Made by a program: the position numbers and the translations under genes. The notes beneath the pieces were generated by a model. That model ran no database searches. It saw nothing but the letters and a program-made list of their open reading frames with translations, and had not been told where the DNA came from. Positions 1 to 7,993 of a stretch of DNA of 45,634 nt are shown in pieces. Source of the stretch: a virus; the IMG/VR virus record IMGVR_UViG_3300005577_000049, positions 1-45,634 of that record; one strand, written 5' to 3'. How positions within the stretch are numbered: the stretch's first letter is position 1; every line of letters starts with the position of its first letter.

Positions 1-40
1 TGAATTGAGGTAGTCCCGTACGGACTACAAATACTAAATC

Positions 41-75
41 AAGGCAGAGTTACACAGAGTAATCTGCCTTTTTTT
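41..75 (+). terminator. Rho-independent terminator hairpin left of integrase
   Basis: An 8-bp perfect stem (AAGGCAGA at 41-48 with TCTGCCTT at 63-70) closes a 14-nt loop and runs into a T tract to about 75. It would end plus-strand transcription entering from the left and insulate the integrase gene. A smaller hairpin (GTAGTC/GACTAC, 7-nt loop) lies just before it at about 10-28. Whether bases 1-40 are host or phage cannot be told from the window. Confidence 0.7.
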
Positions 76-95
76 ATTGTTTGTGCTCTGTCTAA

Positions 96-157
96 CTCGG
101 TAATACTCGGGACATCTTCCGAGCTATTTCCGAGCACTATTCTCAATCGTAGTTTTG
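96..157 (+). promoter_or_regulatory. Putative integrase promoter with nested CTCGG/CCGAG sites
   Basis: TAGTTTTG at 150-157 fits the Bacteroidota -7 consensus TAnnTTTG and lies 10 bp before the integrase ATG, so the transcript would be nearly leaderless. I see no good -33 TTG. Upstream are four 5-bp sites, CTCGG at 96 and 106 and CCGAG at 119 and 130, forming a nested inverted repeat with about one helical turn between copies. The last copies overlap where the -33 region should be. This fits an operator or integrase arm sites, but that is inference. Confidence 0.4.
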
Positions 158-167
158 TCTTACTACG

Positions 168-1565
168 ATGGCAACGATAACGTTCAATCTCAATCGACCG
201 AAAAAAAATGGAAACTGGAAAACAACGCCGGTTTCTATTCAAGTAGAATTATACATCTCAAAGGATAAGCGCCCGCAGCTCGCCACCGGTGAAAGCATAT
301 TGCCGGCGCATTGGAATTTCGACAAGCAGCGCGCTAAGTCATCAATGACCGGCCACACTGAATTAAATCTCCATCTCGGCAGGATCGAAACAGATCTCAC
401 TCAACTTTGGAGGGATAACAAATCAGCCGATAAAGAAACCATCACGCGTTTGATGCGCGAAGTATTGCGCGGAGAAACAGCCGTTCAAAAAAAAACGGTA
501 CTCGATGCGCTAGATGCCCTGATACTCCAATACTCAAAGGAGAAGGACAAAAAAACCAGGCAGAAGTTCACCAGCCTGCGGAACCATTTGGCTGAATACG
601 CAAAAACTCATCCAATCGATTTTGAGTCGATGGATTTCAGCTTCTACGACAGTTTCAAGAATTTCCTTTACGGTCAGCCAAACCCGGTGTATCCGAATCT
701 TTACTTACACGATCAGGGGCCTTACTGGGTAATGAGCAAAGTCAAATCGCCTTACAAAGTTGGTTTGATGGATGACACGGTTTACAAGTACATAATCAAC
801 TTCAAAATATTTCTTACCTGGGCCGGTAAACGTGGTTATCCAGTAAACGGCAGTTATAAAGATTGGCCCATCATACAAAGAGAATACGATCCAATATCGT
901 TGACCATGGATGAGCTACAGCAAATAGAAAACTGCCAAATCAACGCGAAAACCGTGGTCGAAAAACTGAACTTGGAGTTCACCGGCCCCAAAAAACCGCA
1001 GATCATCGCGGAGGCCATCATGACAGCCCGTGACTATATCGCACTCGAATGCAGAACCGCGCAGCGTATATCAGACCTTCAGGCATTCAATATTAACGAC
1101 GTTCACGAATTCAAATGGACGTTCACCCAAAACAAGGGAAACAGGCTAAAAGCAAAGCAAGTTACTGTTCCGTTTTCCGGTTACTGCGCGCACGCATACT
1201 TGATTCTTCAAAAGAACAATTTCAAGATGCCGGAAATCAGCAATCAAAAACTGAACGATAATATCAAGAACGTTTGTCGCATCGCCGGCCTTACCCAGAC
1301 AATGTACATCGAACGGTGGGCAGGAAACAAAAAGATCAGAATATCAGGCCCGAAATACGAATTCATTTCAACACATACCGGAAGAAAGACATTTATAACG
1401 CTGGCCCTTCAATTAGGAGTGCCCGAATCGATCGTAATGTCATTATCCGGAATAACCTCTTACCGCACGCTTAAAAAGTACAAAGGCCCGGCAGAACAAC
1501 AAGTGGTGGATCAATGGCTCGGAAAGATGGAAGACAACATGAGTTTAATGAGGAAAAACGCTTAA
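168..1565 (+). CDS. int: Tyrosine recombinase / phage integrase
   Basis: Catalyses site-specific recombination between phage and host attachment sites. At 465 aa it has the usual Bacteroidota layout: an N-terminal arm-binding region (about 1-110), a SAM-like core-binding domain (about 110-240) and a C-terminal catalytic domain. The visible catalytic residues are R300 (in TAQRISDL), H403 and R406 (in THTGRKT) and the nucleophile Y438 (in LKKYKG). The position usually written as G-H/W before the Tyr reads S-G-I here, so one conserved pentad member looks substituted. The ATG lies 10 bp downstream of a -7-like box. Being first in the element beside a terminator, it probably marks the attachment end of the phage. 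Confidence 0.93.
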   Translation: MATITFNLNRPKKNGNWKTTPVSIQVELYISKDKRPQLATGESILPAHWNFDKQRAKSSMTGHTELNLHLGRIETDLTQLWRDNKSADKETITRLMREVLRGETAVQKKTVLDALDALILQYSKEKDKKTRQKFTSLRNHLAEYAKTHPIDFESMDFSFYDSFKNFLYGQPNPVYPNLYLHDQGPYWVMSKVKSPYKVGLMDDTVYKYIINFKIFLTWAGKRGYPVNGSYKDWPIIQREYDPISLTMDELQQIENCQINAKTVVEKLNLEFTGPKKPQIIAEAIMTARDYIALECRTAQRISDLQAFNINDVHEFKWTFTQNKGNRLKAKQVTVPFSGYCAHAYLILQKNNFKMPEISNQKLNDNIKNVCRIAGLTQTMYIERWAGNKKIRISGPKYEFISTHTGRKTFITLALQLGVPESIVMSLSGITSYRTLKKYKGPAEQQVVDQWLGKMEDNMSLMRKNA

Positions 1566-1596
1566 TGGAATCCGAAAAATACGGCCGGATACGGTT

Positions 1597-1866
1597 ATGA
1601 GCAAAGAGAGCACACAGTTTAAGAGCGGAAACACCGGAAAGCCGAAAGGCGCAGAGAACAAGACTACGCGTAAAGCAAAGGAATTATTCGTCTCAATTAT
1701 GGAAGGCGAAGTAGATCATATAAAGACGTCATTGGATAAAATACGAAAGTCTGACCCTGCGCTTTACCTGACCACGCTATCAAAGTTCTATCCATATTTT
1801 ATGCCGAAGAAACTTGAAGTCGATACACCAACCGCGATAACAGTAAATGTCAAGCGTAGAGATTGA
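1597..1866 (+). CDS. Probable terminase small subunit
   Basis: 89 aa beginning with a basic KSGNTGKPKGAENKTTRKAK segment, the pattern of DUF5681-like DNA-binding proteins often found just before large terminases in phages of this group. Its stop overlaps the large-subunit start by 20 bp, indicating coupling. The inferred role is recognition of packaging-site DNA and loading of the large subunit. The protein is short for a TerS and no separate oligomerisation domain can be recognised, so the call rests largely on position and the basic N-terminus. Confidence 0.6.
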   Translation: MSKESTQFKSGNTGKPKGAENKTTRKAKELFVSIMEGEVDHIKTSLDKIRKSDPALYLTTLSKFYPYFMPKKLEVDTPTAITVNVKRRD

Positions 1867-3148
1867 TTTTTTCGTCCCGAAGCTGCATCCAAAGCAAGGA
1901 TATATTACCGCCAACGCAAAGCGGTTCAATCATATCCGTTGCGGTCGCCGGTTTGGAAAAACAACCCTTATAGAGGAGCTGACATCGATCGCACTTGACG
2001 GTAAGCGTGTCGGCGTCTGGTTCCCGTCCTACAAAGATCTATCAGAAGTCTGGAAGGAAGTCAAGAACATGTATCGGCCCGTTACACACGCGGTTTATGA
2101 TCAGATTTCAATGATCAAGCGGAAAGACGAGCAATTAAAACAGATCGAATTGATCACCGGTGGGTTAATTGACTTCTGGTCTATGGAAAATCCTGACTCA
2201 GGACAAGGGCGTAAATATCACCGGGCAATCATAGACGAATCAGCAAAGGCCACGAAGCTATACGAAGCATGGGAGAATACAATCCGGCCTACGTTGACCG
2301 ATTACGAGGGAGATGCTTTCATAATGAGTCGCCCGAAAGGAAAGAACAATCCATTTTACTTAATTGAAGAAAAACATAAACCATTTCCAAATTGGGCGTT
2401 CTTCCATTTCACAAGTTATGATAACTGCACCGATCAGGGTGGATATTTAAAGCGGTCAGAGATTGACGAAGCCAAAAGCCAGCTCGACGACATTAATTTC
2501 AGGCAGGAGTATTTGGCAGAGTATGTCGACGCTAATGACCGGCCATTCCTATATAAGTTCAGTGAAGCTAAACACGTGGTTGATAGTTATCAGCCAAATC
2601 CACATCTGCCGATAACGATCAGCTTCGATTTTAATAAAGATCCGATGACTGCATTGGTTGGACAGCAGGTTGATTTATTGACGTCATACGCATTCGCCGA
2701 GATCAATCTACCGGAAGGCTCAACGCCAGAGGTATGCGATATGATCCTGGTGGATTACGGTAAGAAGTGGAACGGAAATATAGATGTCACCGGCGATGCC
2801 ACAGGTCGTAACCGATCTGCAATGATTGTCGGAAACCTTAACCACTATCGAATAATCAAATCGAAATTGGAATTAAACGATGATAATCTGAAAGTTCCAA
2901 AACAAAACATGGCGCATTCAGATTCGCGCGTTCTATGCAACTCTGTTTTGCAAAATGCTAATTTCTTCATAACACGAAACTGCACGAAAACAATTAAAGA
3001 CGCTACCTCAGCATTTGTCGACGCGAGTGGCGAATTGGTTAAAACACAAATGGAAGGGCTTCACCACTTCGACACATTACGCTATTTAATCCATTGCTTT
3101 TATCCGGACTTTATCAAACATCCTGAACGCTACAACGATGACATATAA
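1847..3148 (+). CDS. terL: Terminase large subunit
   Basis: The DNA-packaging motor: an N-terminal ATPase pumps DNA into the prohead and a C-terminal RNase H-like nuclease cuts genome units. The 433-aa length is normal. Walker A is CGRRFGKTT (about residues 32-40) and Walker B is AIIDES (about 127-132). The nuclease domain shows acidic patches at ISFDFNKD (about 260) and VTGDATGRNRS (about 315). It starts inside the preceding small-subunit gene and ends 11 bp inside the next gene. It is unusual that the portal gene is not adjacent: 16 kb of glycosyltransferase and tail genes intervene. Confidence 0.93.
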   Translation: MSSVEIDFFVPKLHPKQGYITANAKRFNHIRCGRRFGKTTLIEELTSIALDGKRVGVWFPSYKDLSEVWKEVKNMYRPVTHAVYDQISMIKRKDEQLKQIELITGGLIDFWSMENPDSGQGRKYHRAIIDESAKATKLYEAWENTIRPTLTDYEGDAFIMSRPKGKNNPFYLIEEKHKPFPNWAFFHFTSYDNCTDQGGYLKRSEIDEAKSQLDDINFRQEYLAEYVDANDRPFLYKFSEAKHVVDSYQPNPHLPITISFDFNKDPMTALVGQQVDLLTSYAFAEINLPEGSTPEVCDMILVDYGKKWNGNIDVTGDATGRNRSAMIVGNLNHYRIIKSKLELNDDNLKVPKQNMAHSDSRVLCNSVLQNANFFITRNCTKTIKDATSAFVDASGELVKTQMEGLHHFDTLRYLIHCFYPDFIKHPERYNDDI

Positions 3149-3653
3149 CATAATCGCGTGTGGAGAAACCGGTAAGTATTGGAACGGCAATGGTCACAAT
3201 GTCGGAGTAAACGATGCCGATAAATGGGGCTATCGCCTTGAACACTTACTGCTGGCGAATGCTCCCGGAAAGTTTGAGCCGGAACGATTGAAGACCATTA
3301 TTGAAAGCAAACCGGATAACTTTTATTCCAATACCGAAGCATGGCGAAAATACTTCCCGAACATGATTCACTATAAAACAGAGTCATGGAATGGAACGCT
3401 GATAAAGAAGCGCGGACTTACAACGATGAACAGTTCGCCATGTATCGCGATGCACTTGGCTTGGCAACTTGGAGCAACCAAATTGATTTTATGGGGTGTT
3501 GATTTTACCAATCACCCTAACATCAACGGCGGCAATCTTAAAACAGAATTGCGGCAATATCGCGGTTTTATTCATGCCTTATTGGAACATGGTGTTGAAA
3601 CTTATCTAGGGGCGAGCGGTTCGGCCTTGGAAGAATTTGTAAACGTGATATGA
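3138..3653 (+). CDS. DUF115/sialyltransferase-like (GT42-like) protein
   Basis: 171 aa. The C-terminal half alternates strands and helices as in DUF115/GT42-type folds: SSPCIAMHLAWQLGATKLIL then a WGVDF turn, then an amphipathic segment ending in YLGASGSALEEF. That resembles the nucleotide-sugar-binding half of bacterial sialyltransferase-like proteins, but the match is by eye and weak. No DxD is visible. It opens the glycosyltransferase island, overlapping terL by 11 bp and the next gene by 4 bp. A role in glycan or nucleotide-sugar metabolism is inferred. It could instead be an unrelated Rossmann-like phage protein. Confidence 0.5.
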   Translation: MTYNIIACGETGKYWNGNGHNVGVNDADKWGYRLEHLLLANAPGKFEPERLKTIIESKPDNFYSNTEAWRKYFPNMIHYKTESWNGTLIKKRGLTTMNSSPCIAMHLAWQLGATKLILWGVDFTNHPNINGGNLKTELRQYRGFIHALLEHGVETYLGASGSALEEFVNVI

Positions 3654-4282
3654 CAGCGACATTAACATGCAATCGCGGAACAGACCGACCACAGTTTATG
3701 GAATTCTGTGTTAATCAGATCGACCGTTTAACGCCGTACCCAGAAATGGTGATAATCGTTCAGTACGAACCAAAATCAAATCAAGCTGACTTGGTGCCCA
3801 GAATGAAAAAAGGCGTTCAAATCGCGAAGGAAAATGGTATTGAAACTATCTACGTGATTGAGAGTGATGATTACTATCCGCATGATTATTTCCAGCTCCT
3901 TCCAATCGGCAGTTATGATTTTGTTGGGTTCAACTCCACGTTTTATTACAACGTTCGGAGAAGAACTTGGGAAAGAACATATCACGATCATTCCAGTTTG
4001 TTTTGCACAGCTTTTAAAGTTGCTGCCCTTGATGATTTTGTTTGGCCGGCCGATGATTACCTATGGCTTGATATCGCGTTATGGAAATATGCCAGGCAAA
4101 GAAGCAATAATTGGAAATTGTTTGATGTAGAGCCGCCATGCATAGGAATAAAGCACGGGATTGGAAGGGTTGGTGGGAAGGGACACGTGCAGAATTTGAA
4201 GAATGCAGATCCTGATATGAATTGGTTAAAAGGCAAAGTGGACAACGAAGCGTTTCAATTTTATATGAACCTAAAATTTTAA
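3650..4282 (+). CDS. GT-A fold glycosyltransferase-like protein 1
   Basis: 210 aa, starting by ATGA overlap. A Rossmann-like half ends in YVIESDDYYPHDY (about residues 68-80), where E-S-D-D is the metal/nucleotide-sugar DxD region of GT-A (family 2-like) enzymes. Downstream PADDYLWLDIALW could supply the catalytic acidic residue. There is no membrane segment, so it should act in the cytoplasm. It lacks the C-terminal part of full-length GT2 enzymes, which is typical of compact phage versions. Donor and acceptor are unknown. Confidence 0.68.
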   Translation: MTATLTCNRGTDRPQFMEFCVNQIDRLTPYPEMVIIVQYEPKSNQADLVPRMKKGVQIAKENGIETIYVIESDDYYPHDYFQLLPIGSYDFVGFNSTFYYNVRRRTWERTYHDHSSLFCTAFKVAALDDFVWPADDYLWLDIALWKYARQRSNNWKLFDVEPPCIGIKHGIGRVGGKGHVQNLKNADPDMNWLKGKVDNEAFQFYMNLKF

Positions 4283-4283
4283 T

Positions 4284-4616
4284 ATGAAAAAACCTGAATT
4301 GAAAGAATTGAAGGAAATGCAAATTAAACCGCCATCTCCACAGTTATCACGACAGCAACGTCGGTATAAGGAACGAATTGAGTCTGAAGCAAACCAGACC
4401 TATGCATCAATCACGAAGAAATTTTTCAACTACTTCGTAACGCACGATAATCCAACTGGGCAGGAGGTAGTAGACAGGATCGAGCAGATTAGCACGCAAT
4501 GGAAAATGTATTGCCGAAAAATGAATCTGGTAAAAGACGTGTATGACATGTTCGATAAATATGCCAACGGATTACTAGAAGAATATCTGAAAACCAAATC
4601 AGAAGTTAAGGCATGA
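4284..4616 (+). CDS. Hypothetical helical protein in glycosyltransferase island
   Basis: 110 aa, not recognised. It is highly charged and predicted helical throughout, with a basic SRQQRRYKERIE stretch near residue 22 and no Cys pair, signal peptide or membrane segment. It begins 1 bp after the preceding stop and overlaps the next gene by 4 bp, so it is co-translated with two glycosyltransferases. It could be a structural or adaptor protein unrelated to glycosylation. Confidence 0.7.
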   Translation: MKKPELKELKEMQIKPPSPQLSRQQRRYKERIESEANQTYASITKKFFNYFVTHDNPTGQEVVDRIEQISTQWKMYCRKMNLVKDVYDMFDKYANGLLEEYLKTKSEVKA

Positions 4617-5224
4617 GATTGAGCATACTTATACCGACGACGCCGGACAGAACATCATTTGTTGACGAACTAAAGCGTCAATTCCTTTCTCAGTTAGGTC
4701 GAATTACGCTGTGGACTAGTGGAGAAAATGGCATTGATAATTTTTCATGGCGTGACCATGTTGAGCTAATAACACTCACTGATAACAAAGAGAATTCAAT
4801 TGGTACAAAAAGAAACATCTTGTTAAAAGAATCAGAAGGTAAATATGTAGCCTTCATTGATTCTGATGACCGAATAAGCGACAACTATTTCGAGCTACTT
4901 TTCCAAGGAATTGAGACGGGCGTTGATTGCTGTTCCTTAAAAGGTATCATCACCGAAGACGGAAACAACCCACTTGTATTCGAACACTCAATAAAATATT
5001 ACGAGTACAAAACCAATCCGGAAGGAATGCCTGTGCGGTACGAACGCTATCCTAATCATTTGAATTGCATCAAAGCATCTATCGCGAAACAATTCAAGTT
5101 CCCTGAGATTAATCACTCTGAGGATACACAATGGGCTACACAAATATTTAAGTCAGGATTATTGAAAACAGAGCATTATATACCGGAAATACTTTATTAC
5201 TATGACTACAGATCAAAAAAATGA
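4613..5224 (+). CDS. Family 2 glycosyltransferase
   Basis: 203 aa. The N-terminus LSILIPTTPDRTSFV is the first strand of GT2 enzymes. SIGTKRNILL (about 62-71) matches the helix before the DxD, and AFIDSDDRIS (about 80-89) holds the metal-binding D-S-D-D. NHSEDTQWATQIF (about 168-180) supplies the acidic ED motif used as catalytic base. The protein ends in YYYDYRSKK, close to the usual GT2 terminus, and its last 23 bp overlap an HNH endonuclease gene. Invasion by that endonuclease may have set the present C-terminus. Confidence 0.82.
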   Translation: MRLSILIPTTPDRTSFVDELKRQFLSQLGRITLWTSGENGIDNFSWRDHVELITLTDNKENSIGTKRNILLKESEGKYVAFIDSDDRISDNYFELLFQGIETGVDCCSLKGIITEDGNNPLVFEHSIKYYEYKTNPEGMPVRYERYPNHLNCIKASIAKQFKFPEINHSEDTQWATQIFKSGLLKTEHYIPEILYYYDYRSKK

Positions 5225-5768
5225 AGTTTGGAAAGATGTAAGTGGATATGATGGATACTACCAGGTATCAAGCTTGGGACGTGTTAAGTCATTAGCGAGA
5301 GACAATCGGGGTAAAAAGTTTGGTAGACTTATTCCAGGGTGCATACTTAAACCGCATATACACTATAAAAATAAATATCACAGTGTGTTATTTAAGATAG
5401 GCAAACATCAGAAAAGATTCACGATTCATAGTTTGGTTGCTAATGCTTTCATCGGTAAGCCAAAAGGTTATAGCGAAATAAATCATAAGGATTGTAACAA
5501 GTCACATAACGATATCAATAATCTTGAATGGTCAACTCGGGCAATGAATTGCATGCACGCCGTTAGTAACGGACTACGCGAACATAGTTCATTGCAGCAT
5601 CGAACTATTGCAATTCAAGATTTGGCAATCATAGATTTTAAAAGCCTCCTTTCGTGTGCAAAATATCTGAATGTCAGCCATCGAACCATTAGGAGAAAAA
5701 TAGACACAAACAAGCCAGTAAAAGGTTATCTCATTTATTCAGTCCCACAAAACGGCATTGCTTTATGA
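5202..5768 (+). CDS. NUMOD4-HNH homing endonuclease-like protein
   Basis: 188 aa with three parts: NUMOD4 (EVWKDVSGYDGYYQVSSLGR, residues 8-27), an HNH_3 nuclease core (HSLVANAFIG then INHKDCNKSHNDINNLEWST, about 76-112) and a C-terminal NUMOD1-like helix-turn-helix (SLLSCAKYLNVSHRTIRRKI). Such free-standing nucleases cut near their own insertion site and spread as selfish elements. It starts 23 bp inside a glycosyltransferase gene and ends with a 4-bp overlap on the next, so it is neatly embedded in the operon. A packaging-associated HNH role is less likely given the NUMOD domains. Confidence 0.88.
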   Translation: MTTDQKNEVWKDVSGYDGYYQVSSLGRVKSLARDNRGKKFGRLIPGCILKPHIHYKNKYHSVLFKIGKHQKRFTIHSLVANAFIGKPKGYSEINHKDCNKSHNDINNLEWSTRAMNCMHAVSNGLREHSSLQHRTIAIQDLAIIDFKSLLSCAKYLNVSHRTIRRKIDTNKPVKGYLIYSVPQNGIAL

Positions 5769-6712
5769 AAGGTGCAATTTCTTATGCGCTATTCGGTTAC
5801 GACAAAGAACGTCAAGCAAACTGCTTCGACTTTAACAGCTACTTACGCGGGATGCACATCTGCCTACGCTTTAACCGGATATTATTTCCAGGCTGGCAGA
5901 TGGTTGTTAACATAGACTCATCTACTTACGAAAGCCCATACAAGCCAATATTCGAATGGCATGCGAAGAAGGGATTCATAAAGTTTAACATCTGCCCTGA
6001 TAATGAGAAATTGTGTAAGGCAATGTTGTGGAGACTTCGGACTGTATTCGAAATGAACGGGCCGGGCTGGACATATACGCATGTGATTTGTCGTGACCTG
6101 GATTCAATTGCAACTTACCGGGAAGCTCAAGCCGTGGCAGAGTGGGTTAAGGAAGACAAAGCTTTGCATTGCATTACAGATTCAATTAGCCATACGATCC
6201 CGATGCTCGGCGGCATGATTGGTTTTCGTCCCGGATACGTAAACGATGTTATGAAAATCACTGACGATCCAGGAAAGGCATGGTTTCATTTGATGGAGTT
6301 ATCCGGTGGAATTGACTTCTCGCGCAAAGGATCAGATCAGGACTTTTTGAATAGCGTCATGTATCCGAAACTTTGTACACATGCGACGGAGCATTTCGTG
6401 AAAGGGCGCCAGCATGATTTGGTAGAAGGAAATGGAAGGCACTACTCCATTAAAGATAGTTGGCCGGAGTTCATCGTGGATAACCGAGGCAATCTGCCTT
6501 CACCATTCAATGTAAATATATCTGAATGGGAAGATAGGTTAAGAGAAACAAACCTTTTGGCTGGACACATCGGAGCGGCGGGTTTTTACGAAGCTCCGAC
6601 GATGAAATTCCTTTATTACGATGATCCATTTAAGGCAGAATACGAAGAACTCGAAACGATGAAAGGATTTGAACAAATATTTTACTGGACAACTAGAGAA
6701 GATCTAAGATGA
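5765..6712 (+). CDS. GT-A glycosyltransferase-like protein 2
   Basis: 315 aa, the largest of the island. The order is an N-terminal strand/helix region, MLWRLRTVFEM (about 87-97), then THVICRDLDSIATYREAQAV (about 105-124) with the D-L-D metal motif. LGGMIGFRPG (about 152) is an acceptor-side loop and KGSDQDFLNSVMYPKL (about 187) resembles the DQ motif of family 8/32-like glycosyltransferases. There is no signal peptide or membrane helix. ATGA overlaps link it to both neighbours. Sugar and acceptor are unknown. Confidence 0.68.
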   Translation: MKGAISYALFGYDKERQANCFDFNSYLRGMHICLRFNRILFPGWQMVVNIDSSTYESPYKPIFEWHAKKGFIKFNICPDNEKLCKAMLWRLRTVFEMNGPGWTYTHVICRDLDSIATYREAQAVAEWVKEDKALHCITDSISHTIPMLGGMIGFRPGYVNDVMKITDDPGKAWFHLMELSGGIDFSRKGSDQDFLNSVMYPKLCTHATEHFVKGRQHDLVEGNGRHYSIKDSWPEFIVDNRGNLPSPFNVNISEWEDRLRETNLLAGHIGAAGFYEAPTMKFLYYDDPFKAEYEELETMKGFEQIFYWTTREDLR

Positions 6713-6966
6713 CAGAAGAGGAGTACGATAAATTGAAGTATGTCATTGGTCATGAGCCGGTGTTATATGTCATTGAGCGAAAATGGTTAGTGTTTTGGAT
6801 TGTTAAGAATATTGACGGAACAATAATTCACCAGCCTTCTATTTTTAAATTTCTTCAGAGATCGCGATGTAATTTTTATAACGCTGTTTTTAGCTATGGT
6901 TATAATCGTGGATGCGGTGCTATTTTAAAATCTATTATACAACCCAACGGTAACATCCACATATGA
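6709..6966 (+). CDS. Hypothetical small protein in glycosyltransferase island
   Basis: 85 aa, not recognised. It begins by ATGA overlap with a glycosyltransferase and ends 4 bp into another, which supports real translation. The sequence is rich in aromatic and beta-branched residues (YVIERKWLVFWIVKNIDG) and looks like a small mixed alpha/beta domain without membrane segments. It lacks Cys pairs or a DxD, so nothing points to catalysis. It may be a partner of the flanking enzymes. Confidence 0.65.
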   Translation: MTEEEYDKLKYVIGHEPVLYVIERKWLVFWIVKNIDGTIIHQPSIFKFLQRSRCNFYNAVFSYGYNRGCGAILKSIIQPNGNIHI

Positions 6967-7811
6967 AAAAATACATCATCTTATCAGTAAACGACAACGT
7001 AGACTATTTGTATTACACACCTTTGACTTGCTGGGCGTGGAGGCGGTTAGGGTGGGAGCCTATTGTCTTTTACCAGAGAGATAAAAGAACTGAAAAACTT
7101 ACAACTTTAGAACAACTCACTGTCGAAACTCCAGGCAATGCACTACTTCGTACATATGCCATAAAGTCAATTGACGGTTACCGATCAGACACTATTACGC
7201 AAGTGTCGCGACTTTACGGAACATGCGTTGTCGACGGCTATATCATGACCGGCGATATCGACATGATTCCGTTATCCGATTACTGGCATCCAGATCCAAA
7301 CAAGATAACAGTTTATGGCCACGACTTAACAGGATTTGGTCACTATCCAATTTGTTACATCGGGATGGATTCAATGAAATGGGCCGATGTGATGAACATT
7401 AAGGACAATGACTTCAACAAATGGATTAAACGCGATCTTGATCAGCTTCCGCAAGCTCGGTCAACAGACTTTTACAAGTACTGGTCAACCGATCAGGATT
7501 TGATTACCGATCGAATTAAGCAATACGGTTTGTCAAACGTTGAATTTATCAATCGCGGACAGTATGCCAATGGCTATGCAAAAGGTCGCGTGGATCGCGG
7601 AATATGGACATTGGATCATGATCAATTCATTGATTGTCATATGCATCGCGACATCTTCAAAGCATTCCAGAATAATAAGCATGAGAACTACGACACATAC
7701 TCAAAGAAATGGAGCGATACCATGCGCATGCTTGAAAAATGTTTTCCGGGTGAGAACTTTGATTGGTTTGTATCCTATAGTAATGAATACGCTAAACTCA
7801 CTCAAGTATGA
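6963..7811 (+). CDS. GT-A glycosyltransferase-like protein 3
   Basis: 282 aa. The start KKYIILSVNDNVDYLYYTPL fits the first Rossmann strand. GYIMTGDIDMIPLSDYW (about residues 92-108) is a clear DxD context as in families 2, 8 and 32, and STDQDLITDRI (about 176) resembles the DQ acceptor motif. TLDHDQFIDCHMHRD near 218-232 may give the C-terminal metal-binding His seen in GT8. It is soluble, ATGA-coupled on both sides, and of unknown specificity. Confidence 0.7.
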   Translation: MKKYIILSVNDNVDYLYYTPLTCWAWRRLGWEPIVFYQRDKRTEKLTTLEQLTVETPGNALLRTYAIKSIDGYRSDTITQVSRLYGTCVVDGYIMTGDIDMIPLSDYWHPDPNKITVYGHDLTGFGHYPICYIGMDSMKWADVMNIKDNDFNKWIKRDLDQLPQARSTDFYKYWSTDQDLITDRIKQYGLSNVEFINRGQYANGYAKGRVDRGIWTLDHDQFIDCHMHRDIFKAFQNNKHENYDTYSKKWSDTMRMLEKCFPGENFDWFVSYSNEYAKLTQV

Positions 7812-7993
7812 TGACGATTTATATAACTGGAATTCTAAATGCTTCAAAATGTTGGGATTTTATATGCTCATGTCAGAATGCAGTGAGTTTTGGATACAAT
7901 GAAAATACAGATAATTGGGAAATAAAATTTAAACCTATAGTGAGAAGTCTTGGATGTAATCATTACGAACACTTATCCAGTTATCAATTATGA
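7808..7993 (+). CDS. Hypothetical small protein (61 aa)
   Basis: 61 aa, not recognised. Its support is positional: ATGA overlaps with glycosyltransferase genes at both ends. It contains four Cys (CWDFICSCQ and LGCNH), which could bind metal, though no standard zinc-finger spacing is seen. It is the second small ORF to sit between two glycosyltransferases in this island. Confidence 0.55.
   Translation: MMTIYITGILNASKCWDFICSCQNAVSFGYNENTDNWEIKFKPIVRSLGCNHYEHLSSYQL

Noticed and set aside
1-40. Possible attachment site or tRNA end at the left edge (GTAGTC/GACTAC hairpin)
   Set aside because: No T-loop sequence or matching repeat was found elsewhere in the window, so attL/attP cannot be supported.
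4014-4322. A 102-aa minus-strand ORF in the glycosyltransferase island
   Set aside because: Shadow of coding plus-strand genes; Cys/His-rich composition without a domain, and no minus-strand neighbours.
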